Source: Branchiostoma floridae
Lineage: Eukaryota > Chordata > Leptocardii > Amphioxiformes > Branchiostomatidae
Assembly (NCBI RefSeq): GCF_000003815.2
Contig: NC_049992.1
Location: forward strand, 6,361,081 to 6,423,080
DNA length: 62,000 bases
Reading direction: 5' to 3'
The notes below the pieces were generated by a model, which was not told where the DNA came from, did no database searches, and saw only the letters and a list, made by a program, of their open reading frames with translations. A program made the translations under genes and the position numbers. Positions 36,601-61,352 of the stretch are shown one piece after another (the first letter of the stretch is position 1; the number at the start of each line of letters is the position of its first letter).

Positions 36601-39600
36601 TTTACCTTATGTACCACAGTTGGGATATCTATTACCAAGACATGCAATACAATAGTCTTGTGCCAATTTCCAGCTTTATCCTATAATAATCTCGAAACAA
36701 TGTTCTGTTCTTACTCAATTGGAAAAATCTAAAATGTTTACATCAGCGGATTTAACTTTTTGTAGCTGTCAATATTAATGTCGCTGGAGATGACGAAATA
36801 AGACATAAGAGAAAGAAGAAATAATGGAGTGAGGACATGACAAGAAAAATAATGATCGAATAAAGTAAATTGTCCTGACTTTTAATTATGCAATTTCCAA
36901 CACTTTACGGCAACGTATGATGCTGTTGGTCTGAATAAACAAAGTGCCTCTCTTTTATTCTCTTTTAGGGGATCATTGACTTTGGGATCGACATTTTGTC
37001 CCGTGTTTCAGAGGTTGTTATGAATATTTTGGATCACCAGGAGGCATATCGACGTCATCAAGAATTGGTAAACCTCATGACACAGCTTAAAAACGACATA
37101 AATAGTCTCAGTAATCAAATCACTGAGGAAGGTATTATTGCGGAGTTGCGTCATGAGGAGGAGATCGCGGCTATCAAATACTCCGCTTCTGTCGAGATTG
37201 TAAAGAATTATCTCGACACGTTGAACACACGTCTGCACGTTACTGTCAACGGGACTCTGCGTCCTGAAGCACTCGCGCAAAGTTGGGCAGATGCAGTGTT
37301 GCAACAAGACTCCGAAGGAATGAACCAGGTAAATTCATCCTTTCATGTCTTGCCTGGTGATCAAGCATATTTTTCATGTGGTAAATGTAACTCCTGCAAT
37401 GTGGGGGATGGGATCCCCGGCCTGGTAAACTATACCGGGTGACAACCAGTTGTAACCAAGAAAAAGAATGTCATATTTTAGGAAAGAACTGTTTTAGAAC
37501 TTACGCCACGGGTCTCACTGTGTCAAATGAAAAAAAAAAAAAAGTGGTCGAGTAGTGCCATTTTTTTGCGACGCCTCAGGGGCTAGCCTAATAGTATAGT
37601 GTGCGTCCGTTTGACAAGAATTCCCAAAATTTCATAGGCATGTCTGAAATCTTTCCCCGCATGCGTAGTAGTATCATCTGAGTATTCCCTGGGGAATTTG
37701 TTTTAAAGACGTTTTATGTGGTTTGGAATGAAAAGGCCATGGCTGATACGTATTGAAAAGATATACGTTTCTTTTTATTCTATTTTTTTTCTCAATTAAC
37801 TGTTTATGTCATTTTACCTTAGGCCCTGAACAGCTTGTATGGCATGATCATGGGATCTTCAACTGTGTTTCAAGGCAGGCCTTTCATGGAAACTATCAGC
37901 GCCCTTCTGAGGAGGCAAAATCTTCCGAGTTCTGAATACAGGAGGAGGGTATGTATAATTTTCATGGCAACTCATTTTCATGGCAACTCATTTTTGTCAG
38001 TGCTGAGGTTGGTTTATTGTTTGGTTCACCTATTAGTTGATGTCAGGGCAACACCAGTTGGGTGCAAATTGCGTTTCTTGAAGTACGATGCTTTGAAAAA
38101 CGTTGTAATGCTGAAAATAAAGTTGTGAAACCTTATGTACATTGGTAGGAGAAAAGTAACGATGCCTTTGCAATATATTCATTGTGAAAATGTGGCAATG
38201 GGTGCAAACCTAAGATAACATCAACTCTCATGATAGTTCCACTGGATGCCGAAGTGATTCCACCACAAGAGAAAAATACGTGAATTTGAAGTGATTTATG
38301 GGATGTTTAAATTAAATGCATCATCAGTAATCCTGAGGTATATACACTTTATATACTTATTAAGAGTTAATGGTGTATATGGTGTCATAACGCCCGGTCG
38401 TCTGCTAAAGCGACCGAATAAAACCACAGAAAATATTCGAAATATTACTGTAACAGTCTTGGCATGTCAGACCTTTTAAAACTTTACTGTACTGTATTCA
38501 TCATCACCTCCGTGCGGGGTCTGATTTTTTCTTCATACTCTGTGCTATTCTGATTGGTGGTTTTCCTGTCTATCGATCGCTCCTTTTGATTGGTCAGGTG
38601 TTAGAAAGAATCACTGAACACCGGTGTTGATTTGAATCAACACCTGGCCGGCCGAAATCTCTGTTGACGGCGTCATAACTAACATGGAAAGGGGCCTTCT
38701 GATTGGACCACGGCATCGTATAAGGCCTCTATGACTATTTCATGTTTTAATGTAGCGGCATCATTGCCCCCTGTGAAATTGATACATGTACTTGGACGAC
38801 TTTCGTGGAGCTCCTCCTCATCCTACGATTTAATCTATAACTTCAGTTAATATTCTCTTTTAAACAGCTAATGACCGTGTTCGAATACATCATGGACCTA
38901 CAAGCTGGTGGGTACGCTGCCTGGATCCTGGCACTCAAGCAGAATGGACAAACGGACCAAATCAGCGAGGTCCTGAGGAGGGGCCATGCCAAGTTGAGTG
39001 AACAAAGCTGCCTCGTGGCCCCGCTCTTCTATGGTAAGTGAATATCATTGTTACTACATACAGGAAGTAGTCCGACCATAACCTCACAGCACGGTAATTC
39101 GTATTCATGATTTTCCCAATCATTCCCTTTTTTATATCTAATCAGAACGAATATGTGAAATTTACTAATAGGAAGAATAATTTACTACGTTTCATACGGT
39201 AACATGACAATGTTAACATGACTAATTCTGATACTTGATAATGCCTATTTTCAAACATCGAATGTAGAGTGGCCAGCAGGCACATACGGTCTCCCAATGA
39301 CAACCGGTGGGTGTCCTCTTGGCTGGGCTAAGGACGGTCAGTACACATACAGAGGAGACAACAGCTTTCACTTCCAAGAAAAGCCACCAGTAGTACACTT
39401 CAATGGTTCCATCTCCAACAACACACTGGCCCAAGGGTACTGTATGAAGGTGATGTATTGCATTAAGTGGTTTGAATGCGTTTGATTGTAATACGTAATG
39501 TAGTATCCTGAAATACGATATGTAGTGTCTGGTGACATGTCCCAAATGTCGATAAAATAGTTTGAAACTTTCTAGATCTATAGGAGATTAAAGTTGTTTT

Positions 39601-40977
39601 TTTTTCAAGTTTCAGTTATACTGATGCAAAATAAAGAATTATGGACATGTTATAAGAGAATGTTTTTGTGGCTGATTGTAGCATGACACTAGAAAATGTT
39701 ACTCTCCAAACAAACGCCTGCTACCAAGCAACATTTATGCTGGTTTTCTGTGATTATCTAATATTTGATGACGACTATGCCAATGTGTCATACCATTTTC
39801 TACTGTGATTCGATCTTTGCATTGGGATAATCATGACTATTCTATGTTCGTATTTCAAAAACACTTCCTATCTTACATTTTAGACAAATTCCTCGGAGGG
39901 AGATAGTGACAACACCTGGCCAAAAGGAAGTTATTGCATTCTGAAACGCGAGCGCTGTCCTGTAGGTAAGGATTAACCGGTCGCCTCTTAGTTATAAGTT
40001 TCTTCATACAGTCTTATCCATCTTTAAATTCGCTTTGTCGCTTGTTAAAGCCTTAGTCCGGTTCCATCAACTTTTATAGGTTGTTGAGCAGCTTCATTTT
40101 TAACTTCAACATGCTGATCACCAGCATTTGAACCTTATAAAGTTGGGATTTTCTTCCATTATGATAATTAACTTCCATTCTTGTAGGCTTCGTTTGGGGG
40201 AAGCTTGGGTTTCCCGGTGGTACCCAAACTGGAGTTGTTCCTGGTGGGAGCTTTGACGGTGACAGCATTGACATGGAGTACTGCTGCAGGGATGACGGCT
40301 TTGCCTCCCTTCCTATCCGTCTGCCTCTTAACCCTCCTTTCTACCTTCTCAGATTTGGAGGATACTGCCAACAGGTATATGTACATGTAGGCATTGGCTG
40401 TATGTCTTAGATACATTGTAAACAATCGAAACCAAAGTAATCTTTGTAAGCTCCATTTAATCTGTCTATAGGGTAACCAAGTAAATGTTCGCCGAAGAGG
40501 GGCCACCAAAAAGAGGTGTTCACTAATATTAAAGATTGGCAACACTCAATGTGGAATGGTAGTATTAAATTTTGTATGTACATGTAGTAACTATCGTCGT
40601 TAGCTTATAACGTAATGGTAGAATGTTGCTTATCTGTATATTTGTGAATGTTGTTCTAGGTTGAGGAAATGAATGTCCGTGAGGAATGGATTGAGTACAG
40701 GGGTAACGGGTACAGGGCTGGCGTGATCCCGGACGATAGCGGTGATGACAACAGCCACAAACTTTACTACTGCCTCTACAGTCTACCCGGGTCTGTCATT
40801 CCAACTACTCCGATCGTCCCAGATGCCACACCTGCCCCGCCAAACAATGACAATATGCAAATTGTTCTGATAGTGGCCCCTACAGTTGCAGGTGCCGTCT
40901 TCATGATATGTGTGTGTGTATGTGTACTGTGTCTGTGTCGGGAAAGGTGTTGCGATCGGCCTTACCGTCACTTTTGA
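30644..40977 (+). CDS. F5/8C-lectin-CUB-ApeC membrane protein (intact)
   Basis: Seventeen exons: 30644-30704, 30988-31305, 31716-31928, 32462-32671, 33019-33396, 33812-34035, 34309-34459, 35033-35071, 35814-36152, 36376-36476, 36969-37328, 37823-37948, 38868-39033, 39268-39449, 39884-39965, 40187-40374 and 40660-40977. They sum to 3456 nt, 1151 aa. Domains by residue: signal peptide 1-19; unassigned module 21-126; F5/8C 128-266 (NRGDCCGNR); C-type lectin-like 268-393 and 394-518; mini-exon 519-531; CUB 532-644; linker 645-678; helical part 679-895; ApeC 896-~1085 (WPAGTYGLPMTT, WGKLGFPGG, MEYCC, YCQQ); transmembrane ~1113-1139; short tail RERCCDRPYRHF. The first lectin domain lacks EPN/QPD; the second has EPS. 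Intron 7 has a GC donor (ATAG|GCAAGT), fixed by phase and by the paralogue. Peptidoglycan and sugar binding are expected from the families; immune receptor function is inferred. The ATG follows an acceptor (CCCCTAG) at 30633. Confidence 0.88.
38235..38335 (+). repeat. Dispersed ~100-bp repeat, copy 2
   Basis: Same word order as 12020-12120 (TCCACTGGATGCC, GAGAAAAATAC, GCATCATCAGTAATC). Here it lies sense in an intron of the plus-strand ApeC gene, so the two copies are independent insertions, not an inherited intron. Confidence 0.55.
38622..38648. repeat. Short near-perfect palindrome
   Basis: CCGGTGTTGATT and AATCAACACCTGG pair across a 2-3 base centre, in an intron of the plus-strand ApeC gene. 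Three ATTGG (inverted CCAAT) words lie nearby at 38550-38710. Confidence 0.5.
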
Positions 40978-42840
40978 TACTAAAACTACACGCACAGTCT
41001 GTGAAGCATTTTGCATAATCATACACAAATTTTCTTTAAAAGCTGACTCTACATTTCATAGAAGTAGAAGTGTCTACACTGATTGAAACATTACATTGAA
41101 TTATATGGGTTGGACAATGATCAGCTTGCTACAATCTAGTAAAAACAAGGAACACTCTTATAGTGGTTATCTGTAAATGTCGACACGTGGCAAATCTTAT
41201 ACTAAATACAAAGACATTGCTATTAATCAACACGATGTTCCTGTCAAAAGTACAAATAAGTCTTGTTGACAGGGATATTCTTGATTCAGTAAGCATCCAG
41301 TTATTGAATTGGTCCTATAGTTTAGTAGAGTGCTTCATGTCTAGCGAAAGATCAGGGCTCAATCACACCCACTAGTTTGTCGTTTTTCCATTCTTTATCA
41401 TACTACTTTTAATAATTATATAATCATACATTCATCAAACATTGTATGGTGAAATAGAATGGTCCTAAGTCAATGTGCAGGTGAAACATATTTAATCCTT
41501 GTCTGCAAATAAGTCCTGAAAACTTCAGAAACATTTTTGCATCACCCATCTACAAAATTGTATTCTTTATATAAGATTGAATAAAATCTCATAGTTAATC
41601 TACATCGAGTTCTAACATATACATGTAGTGTACAAGGTTATGTGTCTTATTTATAAGGCTATATCATAGGCCTATTTGAAAAAAAAATCGGTATAATATA
41701 TACAAAAGTGCAATCATTAGTTTTCAAAATAAAGGCCATGAGTTAAATAAACAACACACATCCAGTCCTATCTAGGACATTCTCCCTGCTGTCTCACTCT
41801 GTATCAACAAAACAATGGTGCAAACAGATTACTTTAACATCAAGTTGAGATGATGTTTTCAATATTCTTTTGTTTGCCTTTAGGCACACACATTATAAAA
41901 CTTCGTAACATAGGCTCTCAAGTACCGGGAAATATATACACACACACTACTTAACTCGCGATGTATAAAGAAAATGGTACAAAAAACGCCCGACAAAAAC
42001 GCCTCAAGGCATATCAAAAACAGTCTGTGCTGCAAACCTCTGCTTCTAGAGTATGAAGAAGAAAGTTTTCTTAATTTCGCAAAAATAGATCATAAGCATT
42101 GTTTACCTCGGGTCCATAGTTGTTAATTTGGAATCATACAGTATCATTGTGAAGAAAAAGACCCCCATTTACGACAAAAAGATTCATGATGAAGAAAGAC
42201 TCCATATACGTATAGAAAATACATGATTAGGGTCTGCATGGGTTTGGTGAGTGACATAATTGTTGCACAAACACACGTCACGTAATCTAGCACATGTGAG
42301 TTTTTGCAAATAAGTTGACTGATTATGAATCCATTTATACATAACCCATTAGAAAAGAAAACTCCCTTTAAAATTACTTGAAACAGAGTTTTATGGTAGT
42401 TATGTAATATTGTAATATGCTTATTTATCGTTTACCTTCATTGGCATGCAATATTTGCCTTCGGGTATGAACTGTCTTTGAAAGTTGATTTCATGTGCCG
42501 AGAATTTTCGTAGTCCGTAGATAATTTGGATGTAGTGAGCATGCATACATGTAAAGCCTGGGCAGCAGTATAACCTAGCGAGTCCATTCCGACAAGGGGG
42601 TGATAGCCAGTGTAGATAGGTGCGTTAAACCGTACTAGGACCCGGTATATGGCGGATCTGTGTGAATTTGGTCGCTATCGTAAGTTCTTGTTTATTATCT
42701 AAATCGTTTGAAAAATGCTGGTGTGACCTGCTTTGTTTCTCCTGTAATTCTAAACATTGTCCCCCTCCCACGCTAAATTATCTCATTCCATCCGAAACCG
42801 GTCAAACAACTTCTGCATTTTGACTGGGCGACAACACAAG
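40978..42840. other. Intergenic region with 3' UTR of ApeC gene
   Basis: AT-rich. A candidate poly(A) signal AATAAA lies at 41580-41585, about 600 bp after the ApeC stop. The last few hundred bases should hold the promoter and 5' UTR of the sulfotransferase gene, but no clear TATA box or splice signal was picked out. No coding exon seen. Confidence 0.45.
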
Positions 42841-45824
42841 ATGTCGAAGAAGCACAGTTCATGGCTTCTAACGGTTCTGTCCAAATTTTTGGTAACATTA
42901 CATGTAAATATGGTGTCAAGACCGGTTATCATGACTGCCACGGGTCTCTTGGCAACGGGCGTTGTTACTATGGTGATGTTAAACAACTCTGGAGACAGGA
43001 CTTCGCTTCGGGAGAGAGACAACGTCATACAAGTGGAAGAATGTGAACCGGAAATTGACGTTTCACCCACCTTATTTAAAAGGTTAAAAGTCAATTATAT
43101 CAACGTATGATAGACATAATACCAGCATTGGATGTTCAAAACAGTAGGCTGTAGACATTTTTCGTTTAGGTCTTTCTTTCGTAGTCATTTTCATTATTTT
43201 GGCATTATTATATGATTCGATGATTATAAAGCCAATGTCGAACTTCGGTCATTTTCTGCATTGGGTCGCACTGATGTATACTAAGGAAAATCAGAATTTT
43301 CTTCAGTGTAACATATGTGTTACTGCATAAAACTGCGATCCGATGCTCACACTAAAATATTTTTATCCCTCAGTTTGAAAGTTCACCTGTGCTGGTGAAA
43401 AATACTTCTATAAATCCTGTCACATTCAGGACTTATACAAAGAATTAAGTTAATTTTTGTTGTTGATAAATACAATTTCCCTCCAATATTTGTCCTCTTG
43501 GACAATATTCCTAAATCTACATTCCCTCCAGTCCTCCCCCAGGACCCTGTACCCAGCCCGTCACCAGGTTCATGTTCGTGAAAACCCATCGCGCAGGCTC
43601 CACCACAGTGGCCGCCATCTTGTACCGCTTCGGTTTGACCTATGACCTAAACGCCGTGCTTCCCACTACGGGAGACCTACTGGGGTGGCCGTTTGAGATC
43701 AGGTAAGGTCGGAATACATATAACTAATCTTGAATGTCTACTAAGGTTCTCATTAGTCATAAACAGTAGTCTCTTAAGCCTGATTTTGAAAGACGCTGAA
43801 GACAGACAATCTTCAAATTCAAAATCACACAACGAGGGTAAAGTATGATAGACAATATTTGATACAGAACGTATTAAACGTCAACTTTACTCTTAGCCGT
43901 CATAACGGTAATGTTACTATAATTAGATCGTTTCCAAAATTCGAACTTTGGATTGCCCGTTATTTTATAGCATGACAAGTTAGATTGTGATAGCAATTCA
44001 GTACCTATACACCAAACAACTGATGCGGGCAGTTCTAAAATAGTAAGTTCAAAAGAAACTCAGAAAGATATAATACGAGATATAATATGTATCATCTGAT
44101 ATGTATTCCTTCTCAAGGCCGGAGAACTATCTTCCTCTGAAACCGGATCTAGAGCATGACATCATCGTGGACAGGGTCGTCTACAGGCCGGACGTGTTCC
44201 AATACTTCTTCCCGAACAACAAGGTAAGGAAAAGTCAAAAGTTGTCATATATAGCTTGGCTTGACTTTATATTCCAAATCAGATATACTTTCCTTGTACG
44301 CATGTTGTATATCTCTTTCAATGACAATTCTCTATGAAGACGCACAGAGGTACAGGATAATGACACATTGTATAATTTAAGACTTTAGAAATGGTCTCCT
44401 GTGTTTATAAGAGTACCAGTAGTAGCATATGAATGTTATGGTTGGTGATCAAACATACGACATAGTTAATGTGGTCTATATTTGATTTTACTGTTTCATT
44501 TGATTTTACTGCTTCCTTGCTGAATCTTACACTATGTACTGTTTGCGATTCCGTCCCAGTTTGATATGCAGCTAGGATTGCTTGTCAATTAAAGTCATTT
44601 TTAACGTGTTCAATAAAATCACATATGCACTTTCATACAGGTATACCTGGGCGTCTTACGGCATCCCATGAACCACCTCCAGTCCTGTTTCTCCGAGTAC
44701 GGCCTGCAGAAACTGTACAACCTCCCCGCTAAGGAACCCATCCAGAACTTTCTGGACGATCCCTACACCTGGGAGAGGAAACTTCATTCACACAGGATGA
44801 AGAGGAAACCGTACTCTTTCACCAAAAATTTGCAGGTAAGAAACTTACACATTTGACACATACGTATACATATATATACAGTATTTATCTGTATATAAAT
44901 GGTTAGGAAGGTTTCAAAACAAAAGGTGTCGAATTGAATGTGACGTTCAAGGCAAACATTAACACTTCGTGACTAACAATCAGAAAAGAAAAATGCACTT
45001 GATGAAAGCTAGGCAAAGGCAAATTTAGAAAGGTTTTCCAACGCTTAACGGCATTGAAACACACGTATAATCAAATAGGTTACTGAAATAGTAGTAACTG
45101 TGAAGGTTCATTGCTCGAGCTATGCATAATGTCAAAGCATTCTGGATCAGAAAACATTATTTTTAGAAGTACAAAATATAATTTACCATATATGCATTGA
45201 TTTCAACGTATTCCTTGGCGCCTGGCATTGATCCAAATCATTTTATTTCTTTACCAGGCATACAACTTTGGCTATTCGCTTGGTCTCTCGGAAGACCTCG
45301 AACGGACGAGGAAGTTCGTTGACCGCATCGCCTCGGAGTTCAAAGTCGTTCTCATCCTGGAGTACCTGGACGAGTCGCTAGTCGTGCTGAAGCGCGAGAT
45401 GTGTTGGAACACCAGAGACATTTTGTACACAAGCAAAACTTGCTGTCAACTACACGACACCTTGCGACTCTCTGACAAACAGCGAGAAAACCACCGCACA
45501 TTCGCAACCGCAGATTACATGATGTACGATCGCTTTGTCGACATTCTCAAGGACAAAATACAACAGCAAGGTCAGGATTTTCAAGACGAGCTAGAAGACT
45601 TTAAGAAACTAAACAAGAGGGTGAAAGACTTCTGTGATTCCGAATACACCAGTGAAAAGAAAGTGATGACTTTGGAAGCGACAAATTGGTATGATAAGAT
45701 TGAAATTGACCGGAAGACGTGTCAGCTTCTGAGAGCGAATCTTCAACAACTTCGGACGCTTGCCCGAGAAGGATTGGTCGAGAAGGGAAGGATTCTAACA
45801 TCCAGACGGCCTGTCGGAGATTAA
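42841..45824 (+). CDS. Galactose-3-O-sulfotransferase family enzyme
   Basis: Five exons: 42841-43082, 43532-43702, 44118-44223, 44641-44835 and 45258-45824, total 1281 nt, 426 aa, close to the ~420 aa usual for the family. It is a type II Golgi protein: short cytosolic start, transmembrane segment at about residues 29-47 (VIMTATGLLATGVVTMVML), lumenal catalytic part. The 5'-phosphosulfate loop is FVKTHRAGSTT (residues 96-106), the family's KTHK.AS/GST motif. The 3'-phosphate region is VLRHPMNHLQSCF (178-190), where most members have LRDP; here D is H. The family transfers sulfate from PAPS to the 3-OH of galactose in glycolipids or glycans; the acceptor cannot be told from sequence. The 43082/43532 junction makes AGT (Ser81). 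All introns are GT-AG. It converges on the PGRP gene. Confidence 0.82.
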
Positions 45825-46008
45825 AAGTTCATAGCGTGTATTTAAAAAGAACAGGACACGATATACTTTTAACCAATGAAATAAGGAGGAATGAAGATAT
45901 CTTTTTTTAGGTAGCCAGGTTAAATCTCGCTTATAGAAGCCCGCCCAACATCCGCCGGCCTTTGCGGGGAGGGGCCTGTTACAGCCCCGGACAGCAGAGT
46001 TTGTGTTA

Positions 46009-46110
46009 TATATAGTAGAGTAGATTCATCCCTCAAGCTACCGACATCTTGCACACTGCAGTCGTCCAAGATGTCGGTAGCTTGAGGGATGAATCTACTC
46101 TTACTATATA
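46009..46110. repeat. Long hairpin flanked by 18-bp direct repeats
   Basis: Arms 46009-46051 and 46067-46110 are inverse copies of about 43 bp with a single 1-base indel. The loop is 15 bases. ACAGCAGAGTTTGTGTTA flanks it on both sides (45991-46008 and 46110-46127). It lies between the stops of two convergent genes and may be transcribed in either 3' UTR. A foldback insertion with target duplication, or a template-switch event, fits. Confidence 0.85.
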
Positions 46111-46266
46111 CAGCAGAGTTTGTGTTACACAGACTAGTTTTGAAGTGTAGACCGTGATCAGAAATCGCTTTGAAAATTTTGTTTGTATCATGATACTAGT
46201 ATAACACACTGTCACATTATATTCATGGACCACAATTTTCAATTCTGTTTCAATACCTAGGAATCA

Positions 46267-46272
46267 TTTATT
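46267..46272 (-). promoter_or_regulatory. Candidate poly(A) signal of PGRP gene
   Basis: TTTATT on the plus strand reads AATAAA on the minus strand, about 70 bp after the proposed PGRP stop codon. Confidence 0.5.
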
Positions 46273-46338
46273 TGGAACACATTTGTATAATGCTCTGTTC
46301 CACAATTCCTATTGCTCTTCCCTGTCGAAGGACTGTCT

Positions 46339-51628
<5,290 letters not shown>

Positions 51629-51677
51629 GTCGAAATATCAGTTAGAGCTCGTGTACGTGTAATCGTTTTAGCACACG

Positions 51678-51685
51678 TATATATA
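51678..51685 (-). promoter_or_regulatory. TATA box of PGRP gene
   Basis: TGTATATATACG on the minus strand, 50 bp before the PGRP ATG at 51628. This leaves room for a start site ~25-30 bp downstream and a very short 5' UTR. No other core promoter candidate is nearer. Confidence 0.5.
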
Positions 51686-51724
51686 CACAGAAAGGACGGC
51701 GGAAGTCTGATTAGGGTGCCACGC

Positions 51725-52205
51725 GGCATAGCATGGCCTTGCAAAATGTCAGGGACGGCAGCAGCGTGTGAAAAAAAATGTTTGACAAAAAAGTTATCTT
51801 CATGTGGGACCGAGAGGTCGCGGGTTCGAATCCAGCTGCCGTGTTATCGATCTTCGGCCCTTGGGAAAGGCACTTTACAGGACTTTCCTCACTTTACTCA
51901 GGTGAAAATGAGTACCTAGCTTCGGTTAGGGCCGTCCCTCGGATAGGACGTAAAATGGAGGTCCCGTGTCTGGGGAGAGCCATACCCCAGACACGTTAAA
52001 GAACCCGCCACACGTGCGATGGTGCGGTATGAGTGGTTCAAAACATACAGTACCTTGGCCGCACCTGGGGCAATTACTGTCGTATTGAGGTCACCTGAGT
52101 GGCAGCTCACTCCAGACCCTTGCGATTTAGCCCCGCCTATTGTAAGCTCCTCACAATTCAGCCACTGGCTGCAAAGAGTGAGTAGTCTGCCCACCCAATA
52201 AAAAT
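51725..52205 (+). mobile_element. tRNA-derived SINE, family A (copy 2)
   Basis: B box GGTTCGAATCC at about 51824-51834 is followed by the same body as 13470-13925 and an A-rich CAATAAAAATAA end. The head contains an A-rich insertion (GTGAAAAAAAATG...) between the A-box region and the B box, compared with copy 1. It lies directly upstream of the PGRP promoter. Confidence 0.75.
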
Positions 52206-52319
52206 AACATTGCAAAGAGGTTTCAACCTACTTGTTCATTGTAAAAACGAAGTGGTTAGTAGCGTTGAACAAATGACTGAACACACAGAATACAGTATAC
52301 CAAACAATAGATTCTTCAT

Positions 52320-52372
52320 ATTGACCTCTCGGTCACGAGGCAATCACGCTGCCGCTGCGCTACGCGATTTCA
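52320..52372 (-). mobile_element. tRNA-like head fragment
   Basis: On the minus strand: TAGCGCAGCGGCAGCGTGAT (A-box-like), then GACCGAGAGGTC, where it stops before any B box. It resembles only the first half of SINE family A, in the orientation opposite to copy 2. Confidence 0.45.
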
Positions 52373-53886
52373 TAGCACCTATAGTTGTTTGGAAACTAGT
52401 GTAATATACCTTACTTAGAGGCTGTACGTGCAAATAGCCCTTGTGCATGATTTTGCAAATAAACTATGATTAATTACTATTTCGAAGTTGCTTTGTACAA
52501 TTTAGAGTATGGTTGAAAACTTAAAAAAAAATTTGGAACCGGCCTAAGATTGATGAGCTCGCGGATGTCATCCATATAATGAAATCGACATGGCCTCATA
52601 TACAAAAACGCAACAGTTAGTGGGCGTAGTCCACAGGACGTTAGATATCACATCATACAGTTATCCGCTCAAAAATTCAAAAGATCAAACAAGCCGCGTC
52701 GGGTTTTCCGTTCAAAGGGAGCATCTATGACGTCAGAATAAATAGGAGGAGGTAGGGCCATGGGAAGGTTTGCAGGTGGCCCTATTTCAATGTTGATCAA
52801 CAGACTAATAAAAGCACACACAAGGAGAAATGCTGTGTAAACTATTTGTTGCTGTATTGGCTATCATTGCACAGTTGCATATGTATACTCACGTTATGTA
52901 CAAAGATGATTCTTCGTATGTATGACTCATGCAAGCAGTGGTTGAGGGGGAAAAATATCAACCATTTTCTTATATTTCTTATATCTGTCTCATGGGGTTA
53001 GCTGACAGAAAACTGCGGTATGTAAGAAAAAATGGTCACAATTTCCCCCATCGACCTCTTCTTGCAGAATACCTGTTAGCAAGTATATGTCTTCATTCTA
53101 ATTTTATGGAATTCATAGGAGTTAAAGAAATACATACACATTTTACAATTAGTAAAACTCGTATCTTCTTAGCAGGGGATTGTGTGAATTCTCTGTGGTT
53201 ACTTTGGCACCTCTGAATACACCGACAAGCGGTGTAACACTTCTTATGGATGGTACGTGTAACGTGACTGCAATAAAAAACAGCGCCACCTTGCAAATTC
53301 TAATAAAACTACAGTGTGCATAATGACATCACTCAACTGCACAATATAATAGCAACACTTGAATGCACTACACAACAATGGACTAATCAAGTGAGGTCAG
53401 TTACACAACTTAGACTGTAAATTTTCTGACGAAAAACAGCCATTTCTTTTCCTACAGTTTATAGTACGGTATATGCCTATTGGTAATAATGGATGAATCT
53501 ACTGTAATACCAAATGGAGTCTGAAAATCTCAAGGATACTCTATTTCTTCACTATTCCCTAAAGCTTTGCATTCAGCTTTCCCTAAATCAAACTATGTAA
53601 GTTTTGGAATAAAAAAATAATACCAGTCCATTTCTTATTGCTATTTCCACTGCCTAATCAATTGTACAGAAATGATATTCCATTAACAGCTGTATAGACA
53701 ACACAACAACTATGGGATTGCAGAGTCTCTCAGCATTCTTGAATGTGTCTTTGGTTTAAAAAGAACAGAACCAAAGATGTTACATCAAGACATTTTTCAC
53801 AGACACTATGAGAGGCATTTTCACAGCTGCACCTCTGTACTACACTCAACAAAGTTTTTTTATCATAGCCTACACAAGACGTTATG
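52373..53886. other. Intergenic, no gene seen
   Basis: AT-rich sequence between the SINE remnants and the ILKAP stop codon. It should contain the ILKAP 3' UTR. No coding exon, RNA gene or strong repeat was identified; one ~95-codon frame (52929-53216) has no domain or splice context. Confidence 0.4.
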
Positions 53887-61352
<7,466 letters not shown>

